Positions 27,067 through 35,449 of a stretch of DNA of 64,000 bases are shown here, piece after piece. Made by a program: the position numbers and the translations under genes. Below the pieces are notes generated by a model that made no database searches, was not told where the DNA came from, and worked only from the letters and a program-made list of their open reading frames with translations. Position 1 is the stretch's first letter; the number at the start of each line of letters is the position of its first letter. This stretch comes from Arthrobacter sp. AFG7.2 (GTDB taxonomy: Bacteria; Actinomycetota; Actinomycetes; Actinomycetales; Micrococcaceae), in assembly GCF_002892835.1 (NCBI RefSeq), contig NZ_PJMB01000008.1:62001-126000 (forward strand), written 5' to 3'.

Positions 27067-27597
27067 TTAGATTGCTCGCTTCCTAAGCCGCCGGCGCTCA
27101 CGCTCGGACAGGCCGCCCCAGATGCCGAACCGTTCATCGTTGGCCAGGGCGTATTCAAGGCACTGGGAGCGCACGTTGCATGCCCCGCAGACTTTCTTGG
27201 CATCGCGGGTGGAACCGCCCTTCTCAGGGAAGAATGCCTCGGGGTCCGTCTGGGCGCACAAAGCGTCCGTTTGCCACCCCAGCTCCCCTTCGTCGTCGAA
27301 GTCCTGCTGGAGGGGAAGCCCAATCCACACGGGCTGTCCCGCATCAACAGATGCCAGCTCCATGGGCGGGTCAAGCTCGTCCTCAGGCTCCGCGCCTCCA
27401 TCCAGCAGGGCTTCGTGGGCGGCGAGGAACGCGGTGGCCTGGTCTTCCAGTCCTCCCGCAGTCTTGTTGTACCGATCGGCAGCGTCCGGATCGGCAGGGT
27501 CCACGTACCAGTCGCTGGGCACCCCCCGGGCGCGGTACTTTGCCGTGGCCTGGCCGGCCACCACGGCATCTTCCTGGATACGCTCTGCTTGCCCCAT
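27067..27597 (-). CDS. whiB: WhiB family transcriptional regulator, WhiB2-like, with long N-terminus
   Basis: WhiB-like iron-sulfur protein, an actinobacterial regulator tied to division and wall growth (WhiB2/WhmD group by position). The 176 residues end in the Wbl domain: four cluster ligands at Cys114, Cys137, Cys140 and Cys146, the GIWGG turn at 158-162 and a basic tail (ERERRRLRKRAI) for DNA contact. The first 105 residues are a long acidic extension absent from short WhiB proteins. GGAGGG precedes the ATG. The promoter at 27685-27713 is clear, with a leader of about 80 bases. It heads the unit whiB, glycosyltransferase, DUF5719. Confidence 0.93.
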   Translation of the reverse strand: MGQAERIQEDAVVAGQATAKYRARGVPSDWYVDPADPDAADRYNKTAGGLEDQATAFLAAHEALLDGGAEPEDELDPPMELASVDAGQPVWIGLPLQQDFDDEGELGWQTDALCAQTDPEAFFPEKGGSTRDAKKVCGACNVRSQCLEYALANDERFGIWGGLSERERRRLRKRAI

Positions 27598-27634
27598 GGC
27601 GACCCTCCTGATGTTGCAGCCTCTGCCTGGATAC

Positions 27635-27656
27635 CCGGCACTCGGTTGTGTGCCGG
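27635..27656 (-). other. Hairpin in the whiB leader
   Basis: CCGGCAC and GTGCCGG (27635-27641, 27650-27656) form a 7-bp stem with an 8-base loop inside the whiB 5' leader, about 38 bases before the start codon. It may protect or attenuate the leader. Confidence 0.4.
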
Positions 27657-27675
27657 CATTTACGCAGTTGCTTTT

Positions 27676-27713
27676 AGTTACCTAATTACACGTGTGTAAC
27701 TTGGGTGAGTCAA
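27676..27713 (-). promoter_or_regulatory. whiB promoter overlapped by a palindrome
   Basis: On the minus strand TTGACT (27708-27713) and TGTAAT (27685-27690) are spaced by 17 bases, a near-consensus housekeeping promoter. An inverted repeat AGTTAC/GTAACT (27676-27681 and 27696-27701) and the inner palindrome ACACGTGT (27688-27695) cover the -10 and spacer, a position suited to repression. Confidence 0.65.
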
Positions 27714-27901
27714 GCTGCCGCCGGATAATAATCACTCCCGATGACGAACATGGCGCACGCCACGCCCGGGAATTTTCTGCGCTGGCTTCGGAGTGTCTGA
27801 CCGGAATGCCGGAGAGACGACGGGAAGGGCCTGAAACCGCCGACAATCCCGGGAAAATACCGTCAACTCCGCGAAATGGCAAGCAGGCTGAGTATCAGGG
27901 G

Positions 27902-27917
27902 TGTGAGATATATCACT
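27902..27917. promoter_or_regulatory. GlxR/CRP-type binding site
   Basis: TGTGAGATATATCACT matches 11 of the 12 fixed positions of the actinobacterial cAMP-receptor consensus TGTGAnnTAnnTCACA, including the central TA. It is about 93 bases ahead of the TIGR03089 start and about 230 bases upstream of the whiB transcription start. The rest of the 27714-28002 gap shows no convincing gene. Confidence 0.55.
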
Positions 27918-28002
27918 GAAGCCGGCACCAGCCGGAGTACGTTCCCGGAACTGCCAAGATCCGCCCCGTGACCCGATACGCCGCCGGTGGCAGGATGGAG
28001 CC

Positions 28003-28701
28003 ATGAACAATCCGTCAGCCAATCTCATGGCAACCCTTCGGTCAGGCAATTCCACGGCTCCCCGCCTGACCTGGTACGGCCCCGATAATGAGCGCGTGGA
28101 GCTTTCCGGCAGGGTGCTGGACAACTGGGTTGCCAAGACCAGCAACCTGCTCCAGGACGAACTGGATGCCGCTCCCGGGATGCGCGTGCGCCTTGAGCTG
28201 CCGGCGCACTGGAAGTCCATCGTCTGGGCCTTGGCCGCCTGGCAGGTGGGACTGCAAACCGTGCTCGATCAGGGACCTGCGGACTACCTGGTCACCGCTG
28301 ATCCGGAAGCAGTTAAGGAAACCTACGACGCCGTCATCGCCGTTGCACTGCCTGCACTGGCTATGCGTTGGCCTGGTGGGCTGCCCGCCGGTTGCCTGGA
28401 CTACGCTGCGGAAGTCCGTTCCCACGGGGACGTCTTTATGCCGCACGCCGAGCCGGATCCTGCGGGCTGCGCAGTGGTGGGCAGCGACGGCAGCCTGCAC
28501 TCGCACCTGGACTTACTCGAAGGCTTCGCGGCCGGCCACGAGGAAAGCGTGCGCCTCCATGTGCCGGCCGGGAACGGGCTGGAGGCAGCCCTGTCCCACG
28601 CATTGGGCGCCTGGTCCCGTGATGGTTCCGTGGTGATGACGCATCCGGATGTGGAACTGACGGAAAAACTCCTCACGGCCGAACGTATTCACGGCTCCTA
28701 A
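28003..28701 (+). CDS. TIGR03089 family protein
   Basis: Actinobacterial protein of 232 residues, function unknown. It resembles a shrunken adenylate-forming enzyme: the N-terminus (RLTWYGPDNERVELSGRVLDNWVAKTSNLL) looks like the start of AMP-binding proteins, but the SGTTGxPKG loop and catalytic C-domain are absent. Only a loose remnant (VVGSDGSLHSH) appears at the loop position. GGAG lies just before the ATG. It faces away from whiB and is conserved in this neighbourhood in other actinobacteria (M. tuberculosis Rv3268, from memory). Confidence 0.82.
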   Translation: MNNPSANLMATLRSGNSTAPRLTWYGPDNERVELSGRVLDNWVAKTSNLLQDELDAAPGMRVRLELPAHWKSIVWALAAWQVGLQTVLDQGPADYLVTADPEAVKETYDAVIAVALPALAMRWPGGLPAGCLDYAAEVRSHGDVFMPHAEPDPAGCAVVGSDGSLHSHLDLLEGFAAGHEESVRLHVPAGNGLEAALSHALGAWSRDGSVVMTHPDVELTEKLLTAERIHGS

Positions 28702-28706
28702 GGAAA

Positions 28707-28732
28707 CGGAGCGGGCTCTTCAGCCCGCTCCG
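28707..28732. terminator. Bidirectional terminator, TIGR03089 / gtrA
   Basis: CGGAGCGGGCT-cttc-AGCCCGCTCCG, a perfect 11-bp stem between two converging genes. Confidence 0.65.
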
Positions 28733-28745
28733 GTACACGCTTCAG

Positions 28746-29315
28746 CTACGGCTTGGCAGGGCCGTCCGGCGAAGGCTCGCGCTGCCCGGCCCGCTCCACG
28801 CCGGCAGCCTGCTCCTTGTGGTGGGGGTGGAGCTCGATGAGTTCGTGGTCGTGGGAGAATTCCGGCTCCTGGTCCAGTTCCTGGTTGAACACAAGGAACC
28901 GGTAGGCGAAGAAGCGGACAACTGTAGCTACCAGGATGCCCGCAACACCCGCGAAGAACAGCATGTTTTTGTCGGTGATGCCAAGCCCGTACTTGGCAAG
29001 GGCGGTGAAGCCGGTGGAAATGCCGATGCCGATTCCATTGATCAGGACGAACATCAGGAATTCACGGAGCACATTGGCCTGCCGCCGGTGCCGGAACGTC
29101 CACAGCCGGTTGGCGATCCACGAGAAGACAGTTGCTATCGAGGCACCCACGAACCGTGCCTTGGCCTCGCTGTCGGTCATCGGGCCGTGCATCAGGTAAT
29201 ACGTGAGGCCGTTGTCGATAACGAAGGCCACTCCGCCCACGGCTCCGAACTTGGCCACCTCGCGCCAAAAAAGCGAGGCCAGTCCCCGGATACGGTCTGC
29301 AAGTGTGGTGAACAT
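28746..29315 (-). CDS. GtrA family membrane protein
   Basis: GtrA-like proteins are four-helix membrane proteins that are thought to carry polyprenyl-phosphate-linked sugars across the membrane. This one has 189 residues, four helices between about 20 and 140 (FGAVGGVAFVIDNGLTYYL first), the conserved RFVGASIATVFSWIANRLWTF and RFFAYRFLVFN segments, and a charged tail with several His. GGAGGG precedes the ATG. A role with the nearby glycosyltransferase or mannosyltransferase is plausible but not shown. Confidence 0.88.
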   Translation of the reverse strand: MFTTLADRIRGLASLFWREVAKFGAVGGVAFVIDNGLTYYLMHGPMTDSEAKARFVGASIATVFSWIANRLWTFRHRRQANVLREFLMFVLINGIGIGISTGFTALAKYGLGITDKNMLFFAGVAGILVATVVRFFAYRFLVFNQELDQEPEFSHDHELIELHPHHKEQAAGVERAGQREPSPDGPAKP

Positions 29316-29476
29316 GGCCCTCCATGGCTGTATGAACTGTGGGCCATTGGGCCAGAGGCCATTTTAGCCCCCAAACCTGCGAGCCAGCCTCCCTAACCTG
29401 CCGCCGGGGGCAGTCCGCAGGCCGAAACACTCCAGCCCCGCCGCGCTCGAAACGCGGCATACCGGGCCGTCTTCGG

Positions 29477-29482
29477 TAGGCT
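29477..29482 (+). promoter_or_regulatory. Leaderless -10 element of purK
   Basis: TAGGCT lies seven bases before the purK GTG. Confidence 0.5.
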
Positions 29483-29489
29483 GGTCCCT

Positions 29490-30680
29490 GTGACTTTTCC
29501 AGTAATAGGTGTCGTTGGCGGCGGCCAGCTTGCCCGAATGATGGCCCCGGCCGCAACTGCCCTTGGCTTCGAACTCCGCGTCCTTGCCGAAGGCGACGAC
29601 GTCTCCGCGGTGTCGGCAGTGTCCTCCTCGCCAGTGGGCGACTACAAGGACCTGCAGACCCTTTTGGACTTTGCGGAGGGCCTGGATGTCATGACGTTTG
29701 ACCACGAGCACGTCCCGACTGACCACCTGCGTGCCCTGCAGGACGCCGGCGTAAACGTCCAGCCCGGGCCCGATGCACTCGTGAACGCCCAGGACAAGCT
29801 GGTGATGCGTGCAGCGATCGACCGGCTGGAACTTCCCAACCCCGCCTGGGCGTCGGTTGCGGACGTCGCAGCCTTGGTCAGCTTTGGCGAGGAGACAGGC
29901 TGGCCGGTGGTGCTGAAGATGCCGCGGGGCGGCTACGACGGCAAGGGCGTCCGGGTCGTCTCATCGGCAGAAGAGGCCGCTGCCACAGAGGAATGGTTCG
30001 CGGCAATGAGTCCCCTGCTTGCCGAGGCCAAAGTGGAGTTCACGCGGGAGCTTTCGGCGCTCGTGGCAAGGACGCCCGACGGCGAAGCCCGCGCCTGGCC
30101 TGTGGTCCACACCATCCAGGTGGATGGAGTATGTGATGAAGTGATTGCCCCGGCCCTGGACATTCCGGTAGAGGTCGCTGCTGCCGCGGAAGACGCCGCC
30201 CTTCGGATTGCGGGCGAACTCGGAGTAACGGGAGTGCTGGCCGTCGAACTCTTCGAAACGCCGGGAACAGGGGCAGGGTTCCTGATCAATGAACTTGCCA
30301 TGCGACCGCACAACACGGGGCACTGGACCCAGGACGGCTCGGTAACAAGCCAGTTCGAACAGCACCTCCGGGCGGTCCTGAACCTTCCCCTCGGCGCCAC
30401 CGATGTCCTGGCCCCCGTCGTGGTGATGAAAAACTTCCTGGGCGGAGCAAACGAGGACCTGTTTTCGGCGTTCCCGCTGGCGCTGGCAAGCGAACCTGCG
30501 GCCAAGGTCCACTGTTACGGCAAGTCCGTCCGCCCGGGGCGCAAGATCGGCCACGTAAACCTGGTGGGTTCATCCACTGCAGACGTTGACTCGGTTCGGC
30601 GCCGTGCCACCATGGTGGCCACCATCATCCGCGACGGGCGGGTGGAAGAAATGCCAAGCACTTTCGAGGAGAACGCATGA
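29490..30680 (+). CDS. purK: N5-carboxyaminoimidazole ribonucleotide synthase
   Basis: Uses ATP and bicarbonate to carboxylate AIR to N5-CAIR in purine synthesis. This ATP-grasp protein has 396 residues: N-terminal [15 protein letters not shown], the [16 protein letters not shown] lysine loop, [29 protein letters not shown] with metal-binding Glu and Asn, and the C-terminal KIGHVNLVG. The length and order are standard. It overlaps purE by 4 bp (ATGA), so the unstable product passes to PurE made from the same message. Confidence 0.97.
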   Translation: MTFPVIGVVGGGQLARMMAPAATALGFELRVLAEGDDVSAVSAVSSSPVGDYKDLQTLLDFAEGLDVMTFDHEHVPTDHLRALQDAGVNVQPGPDALVNAQDKLVMRAAIDRLELPNPAWASVADVAALVSFGEETGWPVVLKMPRGGYDGKGVRVVSSAEEAAATEEWFAAMSPLLAEAKVEFTRELSALVARTPDGEARAWPVVHTIQVDGVCDEVIAPALDIPVEVAAAAEDAALRIAGELGVTGVLAVELFETPGTGAGFLINELAMRPHNTGHWTQDGSVTSQFEQHLRAVLNLPLGATDVLAPVVVMKNFLGGANEDLFSAFPLALASEPAAKVHCYGKSVRPGRKIGHVNLVGSSTADVDSVRRRATMVATIIRDGRVEEMPSTFEENA

Positions 30681-31255
30681 GCGCCCACACCACTCCCGCT
30701 GGCCAGGAGTCCCCGCTGGTTGGCCTGGTCATGGGTTCCGACTCGGACTGGCCCGTCATGGAAGCTGCAGCTGACGCACTCGCGGAGTTCGGCATCCCCT
30801 TCGAGGCCGACGTTGTGTCTGCCCACCGGATGCCGACCGAAATGATCCGCTACGGCCAGACAGCCCATGAACGGGGGTTAAGGGTCATCATTGCGGGCGC
30901 CGGCGGCGCAGCCCACCTGCCCGGAATGCTGGCCAGCGTTACCCCGCTTCCGGTCATTGGCGTGCCTGTCCCCCTCAAGACCCTGGACGGAATGGACTCG
31001 CTGCTGTCGATCGTCCAGATGCCCGCCGGTGTCCCGGTGGCCACCGTTTCCATCGCAGGTGCCCGCAACGCAGGCCTCCTGGCCGTCAGGATGCTCGCGG
31101 CAGGCACGGACGAGCTGGCCGCATCACTTCGCGCAGACCTCCTCGATTTCGCGGCCGACCTCAACGCCGTCGCTGCCCGCAAGGGAGCCAACCTGCGGCA
31201 GAAAGTGAGCGAAGTCTTCGCCGACGGCAACGGGGCCCTGCGGGGCGGCCGCTAG
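30677..31255 (+). CDS. purE: N5-carboxyaminoimidazole ribonucleotide mutase
   Basis: Converts N5-CAIR to CAIR in purine synthesis. The 192-residue protein shows the class I PurE motifs [22 protein letters not shown] with the catalytic His, and [24 protein letters not shown]. Translation is coupled to purK by the ATGA overlap. The LCP gene follows 9 bases after its stop, so the three may be co-transcribed. Confidence 0.97.
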   Translation: MSAHTTPAGQESPLVGLVMGSDSDWPVMEAAADALAEFGIPFEADVVSAHRMPTEMIRYGQTAHERGLRVIIAGAGGAAHLPGMLASVTPLPVIGVPVPLKTLDGMDSLLSIVQMPAGVPVATVSIAGARNAGLLAVRMLAAGTDELAASLRADLLDFAADLNAVAARKGANLRQKVSEVFADGNGALRGGR

Positions 31256-31264
31256 GCGGCGCGT

Positions 31265-32929
31265 ATGTCAAGCAGCAAGGTCCACCAGCCCGCCGCCGGC
31301 GGCTCCATGACGGACCCCGTCCGCTATCCGGTCAGCGCTTCCCCGCCCGTCCGTACAAAACGCGCTTTTGTCCTGATCCTCCTGACCCTCCTGGCTCCCG
31401 GCAGCGCCCAGATCGTCGCCGGAGACCGCAGACTCGGCCGCACCGCGCTGCGCGTAACGCTCTGCGCCTGGGCAGCAGCCGGGCTCACCCTGCTGCTGCT
31501 GCTCCTCAACCGGACCCTGCTGATCAACATCATCACCAACCCCTTTGCCTCGCTGATGATCGTGATCCTGCTGGCAGCCCTGGCCACAGGCTGGGCGTTG
31601 CTGTTCCTCAACACCCTGCGGCTCATCCGCCCCGTGCTGCTGGCGCCCTCGGCACGGCCCGGAGTCGCGGTGGCGCTGGTGCTGGCGATGGTCCTGGGCA
31701 GCGGTTCCCTTGGCTATGCTGCCTACCTGCTGAATGTGGGAAGGAACGCGATCGGCAACATCTTCTCCTCCGGCCCCACCATCGACCCCGTGGACGGCCG
31801 CTACAACTTCCTGATGATGGGCGGAGACGCCGGCGACGACCGCACGGGCCGGCGCCCGGACAGCCTCTCTGTCCTCAGCATCGACGCCAAGTCCGGGCAG
31901 ACAGCCATCATCTCCGTGCCCCGCAACCTCCAGAACGCCCAGTTCAGCGAGGGCTCCCCCATGCGGGCCATCTATCCCGACGGTTACGACTGCGGGGACG
32001 AGTGCCTGATCAACGCCATCAACACCGAGGTCACCAACGAGTACGCGGACCTTTATCCCGGCGTTGCCGATCCCGGTGCGCAGGCCACACTCGAAGCAGT
32101 CTCCGGGACCCTGGGACTCACCGTGCAGGCATACGTCCTGGTGGACATGGACGGCTTTTCCCGGCTCATCGACGCCATGGGCGGCATCAGGATCAAAGCC
32201 GGCGGATGGGTTCCCATGAGCGGCTACTTCGACGAGTTCAGCCAAACCCACGGGATGCCCATCGGGTGGATACCGGCCGGAGAGCAGACCCTCGACGGCA
32301 ACCAGGCGCTCTGGTATGGAAGATCGCGGGAGTATGTGGACGACTATGCCCGCATCCAGCGCCAGCAGTGCGTGCAACAGGCCATGCTGAGGCAGCTGGA
32401 CCCCGCCACGCTGCTGGCCAAGTTCGAGGACATCGCCGATGCGGGAACCAAAGTGGTGGACTCCAACATCTCCTCCTCGCAGCTGGGAAGCTTCGTGGAT
32501 CTGGCCATCAAGGCAAAAGGCCTGGACATCAAAAGGCTCACCATCGGGCCGCCGGACTTTGACGCCTCGTTCTCCACGGTTCCAAACTTCGACGAGATCC
32601 ACGACCGTGTGGACCAGTTGCTGGCGTCCGCTTCCTCTGCCCAGGCCTCAGGCGTCCAGGACGACGTCATGGTGGATGCCGGCGCTGCCCCGGGAAGCAG
32701 CGCCCCGGGGCACATTCAGGCGGCTGCGGCCCGCCCCCTCGCCGCAGCCCCGCTGGCAGGCGCCGTGCCGGCGCAGCAGTCGCCTGCGCCGTCGGACTTT
32801 ACGCCTGTCACCACCACGCCGGACGGCGAACCCATCACCGAAGAGATGCTGACGCAGCTCAAACTCGAGGGAAACGAGCAGGCCATCCGGGAACTGGTGG
32901 CCACCAACGGCCAGTGCGCGCCGTTATAG
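31265..32929 (+). CDS. LytR-CpsA-Psr (LCP) family ligase
   Basis: LCP enzymes attach teichoic-acid-like or other polymers from lipid carriers to peptidoglycan outside the membrane. The 554 residues start with about four hydrophobic segments (about 20-155), more than the usual single anchor. The LCP domain (about 175-440) has YNFLMMGGDAGDDRTGRRPDS, SVLSIDAKSGQTAIISVPRNLQ and LWYGRSREYVDDYARIQRQQ with the conserved Arg residues. A Pro/Ala tail ends the protein. The first ATG is used; another at 31307 is also possible. Close to the M. tuberculosis CpsA (Rv3267) position. Confidence 0.92.
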   Translation: MSSSKVHQPAAGGSMTDPVRYPVSASPPVRTKRAFVLILLTLLAPGSAQIVAGDRRLGRTALRVTLCAWAAAGLTLLLLLLNRTLLINIITNPFASLMIVILLAALATGWALLFLNTLRLIRPVLLAPSARPGVAVALVLAMVLGSGSLGYAAYLLNVGRNAIGNIFSSGPTIDPVDGRYNFLMMGGDAGDDRTGRRPDSLSVLSIDAKSGQTAIISVPRNLQNAQFSEGSPMRAIYPDGYDCGDECLINAINTEVTNEYADLYPGVADPGAQATLEAVSGTLGLTVQAYVLVDMDGFSRLIDAMGGIRIKAGGWVPMSGYFDEFSQTHGMPIGWIPAGEQTLDGNQALWYGRSREYVDDYARIQRQQCVQQAMLRQLDPATLLAKFEDIADAGTKVVDSNISSSQLGSFVDLAIKAKGLDIKRLTIGPPDFDASFSTVPNFDEIHDRVDQLLASASSAQASGVQDDVMVDAGAAPGSSAPGHIQAAAARPLAAAPLAGAVPAQQSPAPSDFTPVTTTPDGEPITEEMLTQLKLEGNEQAIRELVATNGQCAPL

Positions 32930-32969
32930 CCGCGCACTTCATCTGACAGACCTAGGGAACGGAACGGCT

Positions 32970-34217
32970 TTGTACGAGATTGAGAACGTCCTTCGCGACT
33001 ACGCCTGGGGTTCGACGACGGCCATCGCGGCCCTGCTGGGACGGCAGGAGTCCGGCAGGCCGGAAGCGGAGCTGTGGATCGGTGCCCACCCCGACTCGCC
33101 GTCGGTGGCACGCGTCCCGGAGGACGGTTCCGCCGCTCCCCTGGACTCCTTGATCTCACGCGATCCGGAGCATTTCCTCGGTGCTGATTCCGTGGCGCGT
33201 TTCGGCCCCCGGCTGCCCTTCCTGGCCAAGGTCCTCGCCGCAGCACAGCCCCTGTCCCTGCAGGTCCACCCGAGCCTGGAGCAGGCAAAGGCCGGGTTTG
33301 CACGGGAGAATGCTGAAGGTGTCGCTCCCGATGCGCCACACCGGAACTACCGGGACGACAACCACAAACCCGAGATGATCCTTGCCCTGACCCCGTTTGA
33401 GGCGCTGTGCGGGTTCCGTCCGGTACCTGAAACACGAAAGATCCTGGCGCGTGTTGCCGCGGCTTTCGATTCCGGGAACGGTGAAGCGCCGGCCCTGATC
33501 GGGGCACTGCTGGAAGACTTGAGCGCCGGTAATGAGCGGGACGGCCTTCGGAGCGCCTTCGAGCGCCTGATAACGGGCGGCCAGGCCGTTGCCGACGACA
33601 CGGCAATCATCGTGGCGGCGCTCCTCTCAGAAGCCTCCTTTGCTCCTTATGAGGCCGAGATCAACACGGTCATCAGCCTTAACGAGAAGTACCCCGGCGA
33701 TCCCGGCGTCCTGATCTCCCTGCTGCTGAACCGCGTGTCTTTGGCACCGGGTGAAGCGGTGTACCTTCCGGCCGGGAATGTCCACGCGTACCTGCACGGC
33801 CTGGGCGTGGAGGTGATGGCATCCTCGGACAACGTGCTGCGCGGCGGGCTTACCCCGAAGTTCGTGGATGTTCCTGAACTCCTGCGCACCGTTGATTTCG
33901 AGCCCGTGGCCGTGCCGAGGCTCGAGGCCGAACGGACCGTCATGGACCAGGAGCTTTTCCGCCCGCCGTTCGAGGAATTCCAGCTCCAGCGCATTGAACT
34001 CACGCCGGATGCGGGACCTGTCCCGCTGGCGCAATCCGGCGCGGCCGTGATCGTCGTTATGGCCGGTGACATCTACCTTGATTCACCCAAGGGCGATCTG
34101 CAGCTCTCGCGCGGCGGCAGCGCCTTCCTGGCTGCCGCCGAGGCGCCGGTCAACGTTCACCCGGTGGCCGGGAGCACGGAACCCGCGCTGGCCTTCGCTG
34201 TCACCACCGGCCTTTAG
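32970..34217 (+). CDS. manA: Mannose-6-phosphate isomerase, class I
   Basis: Interconverts fructose-6-phosphate and mannose-6-phosphate, supplying mannose donors for glycans and the protein mannosyltransferase. The 415-residue type I enzyme shows QVHPSLEQAKAGFARENAEG, the zinc-site region NYRDDNHKPEMILALTPFEALCG and the C-terminal GNVHAYLHGLGVEVMASSDNVLRGGLTPK signature read in parts. It starts at TTG 32970 with GGAACGGA upstream, where the protein matches the family opening YEIENVLRDYAWGS. A strong terminator follows. Phosphomannomutase is not in this window. Confidence 0.95.
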   Translation: MYEIENVLRDYAWGSTTAIAALLGRQESGRPEAELWIGAHPDSPSVARVPEDGSAAPLDSLISRDPEHFLGADSVARFGPRLPFLAKVLAAAQPLSLQVHPSLEQAKAGFARENAEGVAPDAPHRNYRDDNHKPEMILALTPFEALCGFRPVPETRKILARVAAAFDSGNGEAPALIGALLEDLSAGNERDGLRSAFERLITGGQAVADDTAIIVAALLSEASFAPYEAEINTVISLNEKYPGDPGVLISLLLNRVSLAPGEAVYLPAGNVHAYLHGLGVEVMASSDNVLRGGLTPKFVDVPELLRTVDFEPVAVPRLEAERTVMDQELFRPPFEEFQLQRIELTPDAGPVPLAQSGAAVIVVMAGDIYLDSPKGDLQLSRGGSAFLAAAEAPVNVHPVAGSTEPALAFAVTTGL

Positions 34218-34253
34218 CCGGCCGCGCCCGCGGCCCCTCAGGCAGCGACAAAA

Positions 34254-34293
34254 AGGGCGACGGCGGCACCCGGGCGGGTGCCGCCGTCGCCCT
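34254..34293. terminator. Bidirectional terminator, manA / FemABX
   Basis: A perfect 18-bp stem (34254-34271 and 34276-34293) with a GGGC loop lies between converging genes, with an A-rich run before it (T-rich for the opposite strand). Confidence 0.8.
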
Positions 34294-34307
34294 CTGCTTG
34301 GCGCGGG

Positions 34308-35363
34308 CTAACTGCCCGGGCGTACCCTCTGGATCAGTGGCCGGACTCTCCCGGCAGCAACCTTGAGGACACGGCGTGCCGTTTGGAGTCCGCGGCGCGC
34401 CAGGGGCATGGCCTGCGCGTACGCAGGGTACAGCGGGGAGAGCGGCTTTTCCCAGGTCCCGAGAAGCATGTTCTCGTGTTTGGCGAACTGCTTCTTGAAA
34501 TCGGAAATTCCGTCATTGAGCAGGCCGTTGAAGTCATACCGGCGGCAGCCATCCTCGCGCATGGACTGCAGTGCCGCCCACTTCACGCCGTAGTTGACGC
34601 GCTGTTTCTGCCCCTCGGCAGACACGCCGCCGTAGAGTTCGAAAGCGGTGGAACCACTCCTGGCGAGCCAGACGAACGCCAGCAGCTGCTCGCCGTCGAA
34701 CGCCCCGATGACGGGTGAGCCGTCCCCCATGTTCCGGAAGATGTCCCGGTAGTACTGGTCCTCGTGGATTCCGAACCCGGCCCGTTCCGCCGTCTCGTGG
34801 TAAATCGCCAGCACCTGCTCAAGTTCGGCGTCGTTCTTCACCTTGCGGAACTCAACGTCACTGCGCATGGCCTTGCGGATGTTGGCCCTGGTGGACTTGG
34901 ACATGTCCGCCATGAGCTCGTCATCGGACTTCGTGAGGTCAAGGATCAGTGTGCGCGGTATCAGCACGGTATTGGCGGACGGACGGAACCCTGCAGAAGC
35001 CACGGCGCCTGCATAGACGGAGTCCTGGTCCCAGTCCGGTTCAATGCTCAGCGCAACTCCCCGGTGACGGACGGCAGCATGCTCCGCCAGGCGGTTGAGG
35101 ACGGCCTGTGCATGCTCCGGCTCACACATCGGGCCGCGGGGAATGTAGACCAGGGCACGGAAGGGAAGCGGCAGGCGCCTGACCAGCAATTGGGCGCAGC
35201 CAATGGTGGTGCCGCCGTCATTGACCAGTACGCGGTCAACGGACCAGCCATGCATGGCTTTGGTCTCACCCCACCCCCACAACTGCTGCGGATGTCCCTG
35301 GAACCGGTCGACGTGGTCGTCCCAGAGGGCGCGGTCAGTACAGGGCACAACAGCAGGAATCAT
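34308..35363 (-). CDS. FemABX family peptidoglycan aminoacyltransferase
   Basis: Enzymes of this family add amino acids from aminoacyl-tRNA to the peptidoglycan stem, building the interpeptide bridge. The 351-residue protein has the two GNAT-like halves: PQQLWGWGETKAMHGW and LVYIPRGPMCEPE in the first, then STRANIRKAMRSDVEFRKV and FELYGGVSAEGQKQRVNYGVKW (read in parts). Arthrobacter walls have Ala/Thr/Ser bridges, so the amino acid cannot be told from sequence. I start at ATG 35363; the longer frame runs through the glpX terminator. Confidence 0.88.
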   Translation of the reverse strand: MIPAVVPCTDRALWDDHVDRFQGHPQQLWGWGETKAMHGWSVDRVLVNDGGTTIGCAQLLVRRLPLPFRALVYIPRGPMCEPEHAQAVLNRLAEHAAVRHRGVALSIEPDWDQDSVYAGAVASAGFRPSANTVLIPRTLILDLTKSDDELMADMSKSTRANIRKAMRSDVEFRKVKNDAELEQVLAIYHETAERAGFGIHEDQYYRDIFRNMGDGSPVIGAFDGEQLLAFVWLARSGSTAFELYGGVSAEGQKQRVNYGVKWAALQSMREDGCRRYDFNGLLNDGISDFKKQFAKHENMLLGTWEKPLSPLYPAYAQAMPLARRGLQTARRVLKVAAGRVRPLIQRVRPGS

Positions 35364-35391
35364 GGCTTCAACCCTATACCAAGGGCTTAAA

Positions 35392-35432
35392 CGCCAGATC
35401 CCCGGAGCGCAGGGCAGTCCGGGGATCTGGCG
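35392..35432 (-). terminator. Terminator of glpX
   Basis: CGCCAGATCCCCGGA (35392-35406) pairs perfectly with 35418-35432 across 11 bases, followed on the minus strand by TTTAAG. It insulates glpX from the FemABX gene. Confidence 0.8.
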
Positions 35433-35449
35433 TTCGGCGGGGCCGGAAA

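Noticed and set aside
27692..27919. 75-codon ORF in the whiB/TIGR03089 gap
   Set aside because: No ribosome site, starts inside the whiB promoter and covers the CRP-like box; codon pattern is not that of neighbouring genes.
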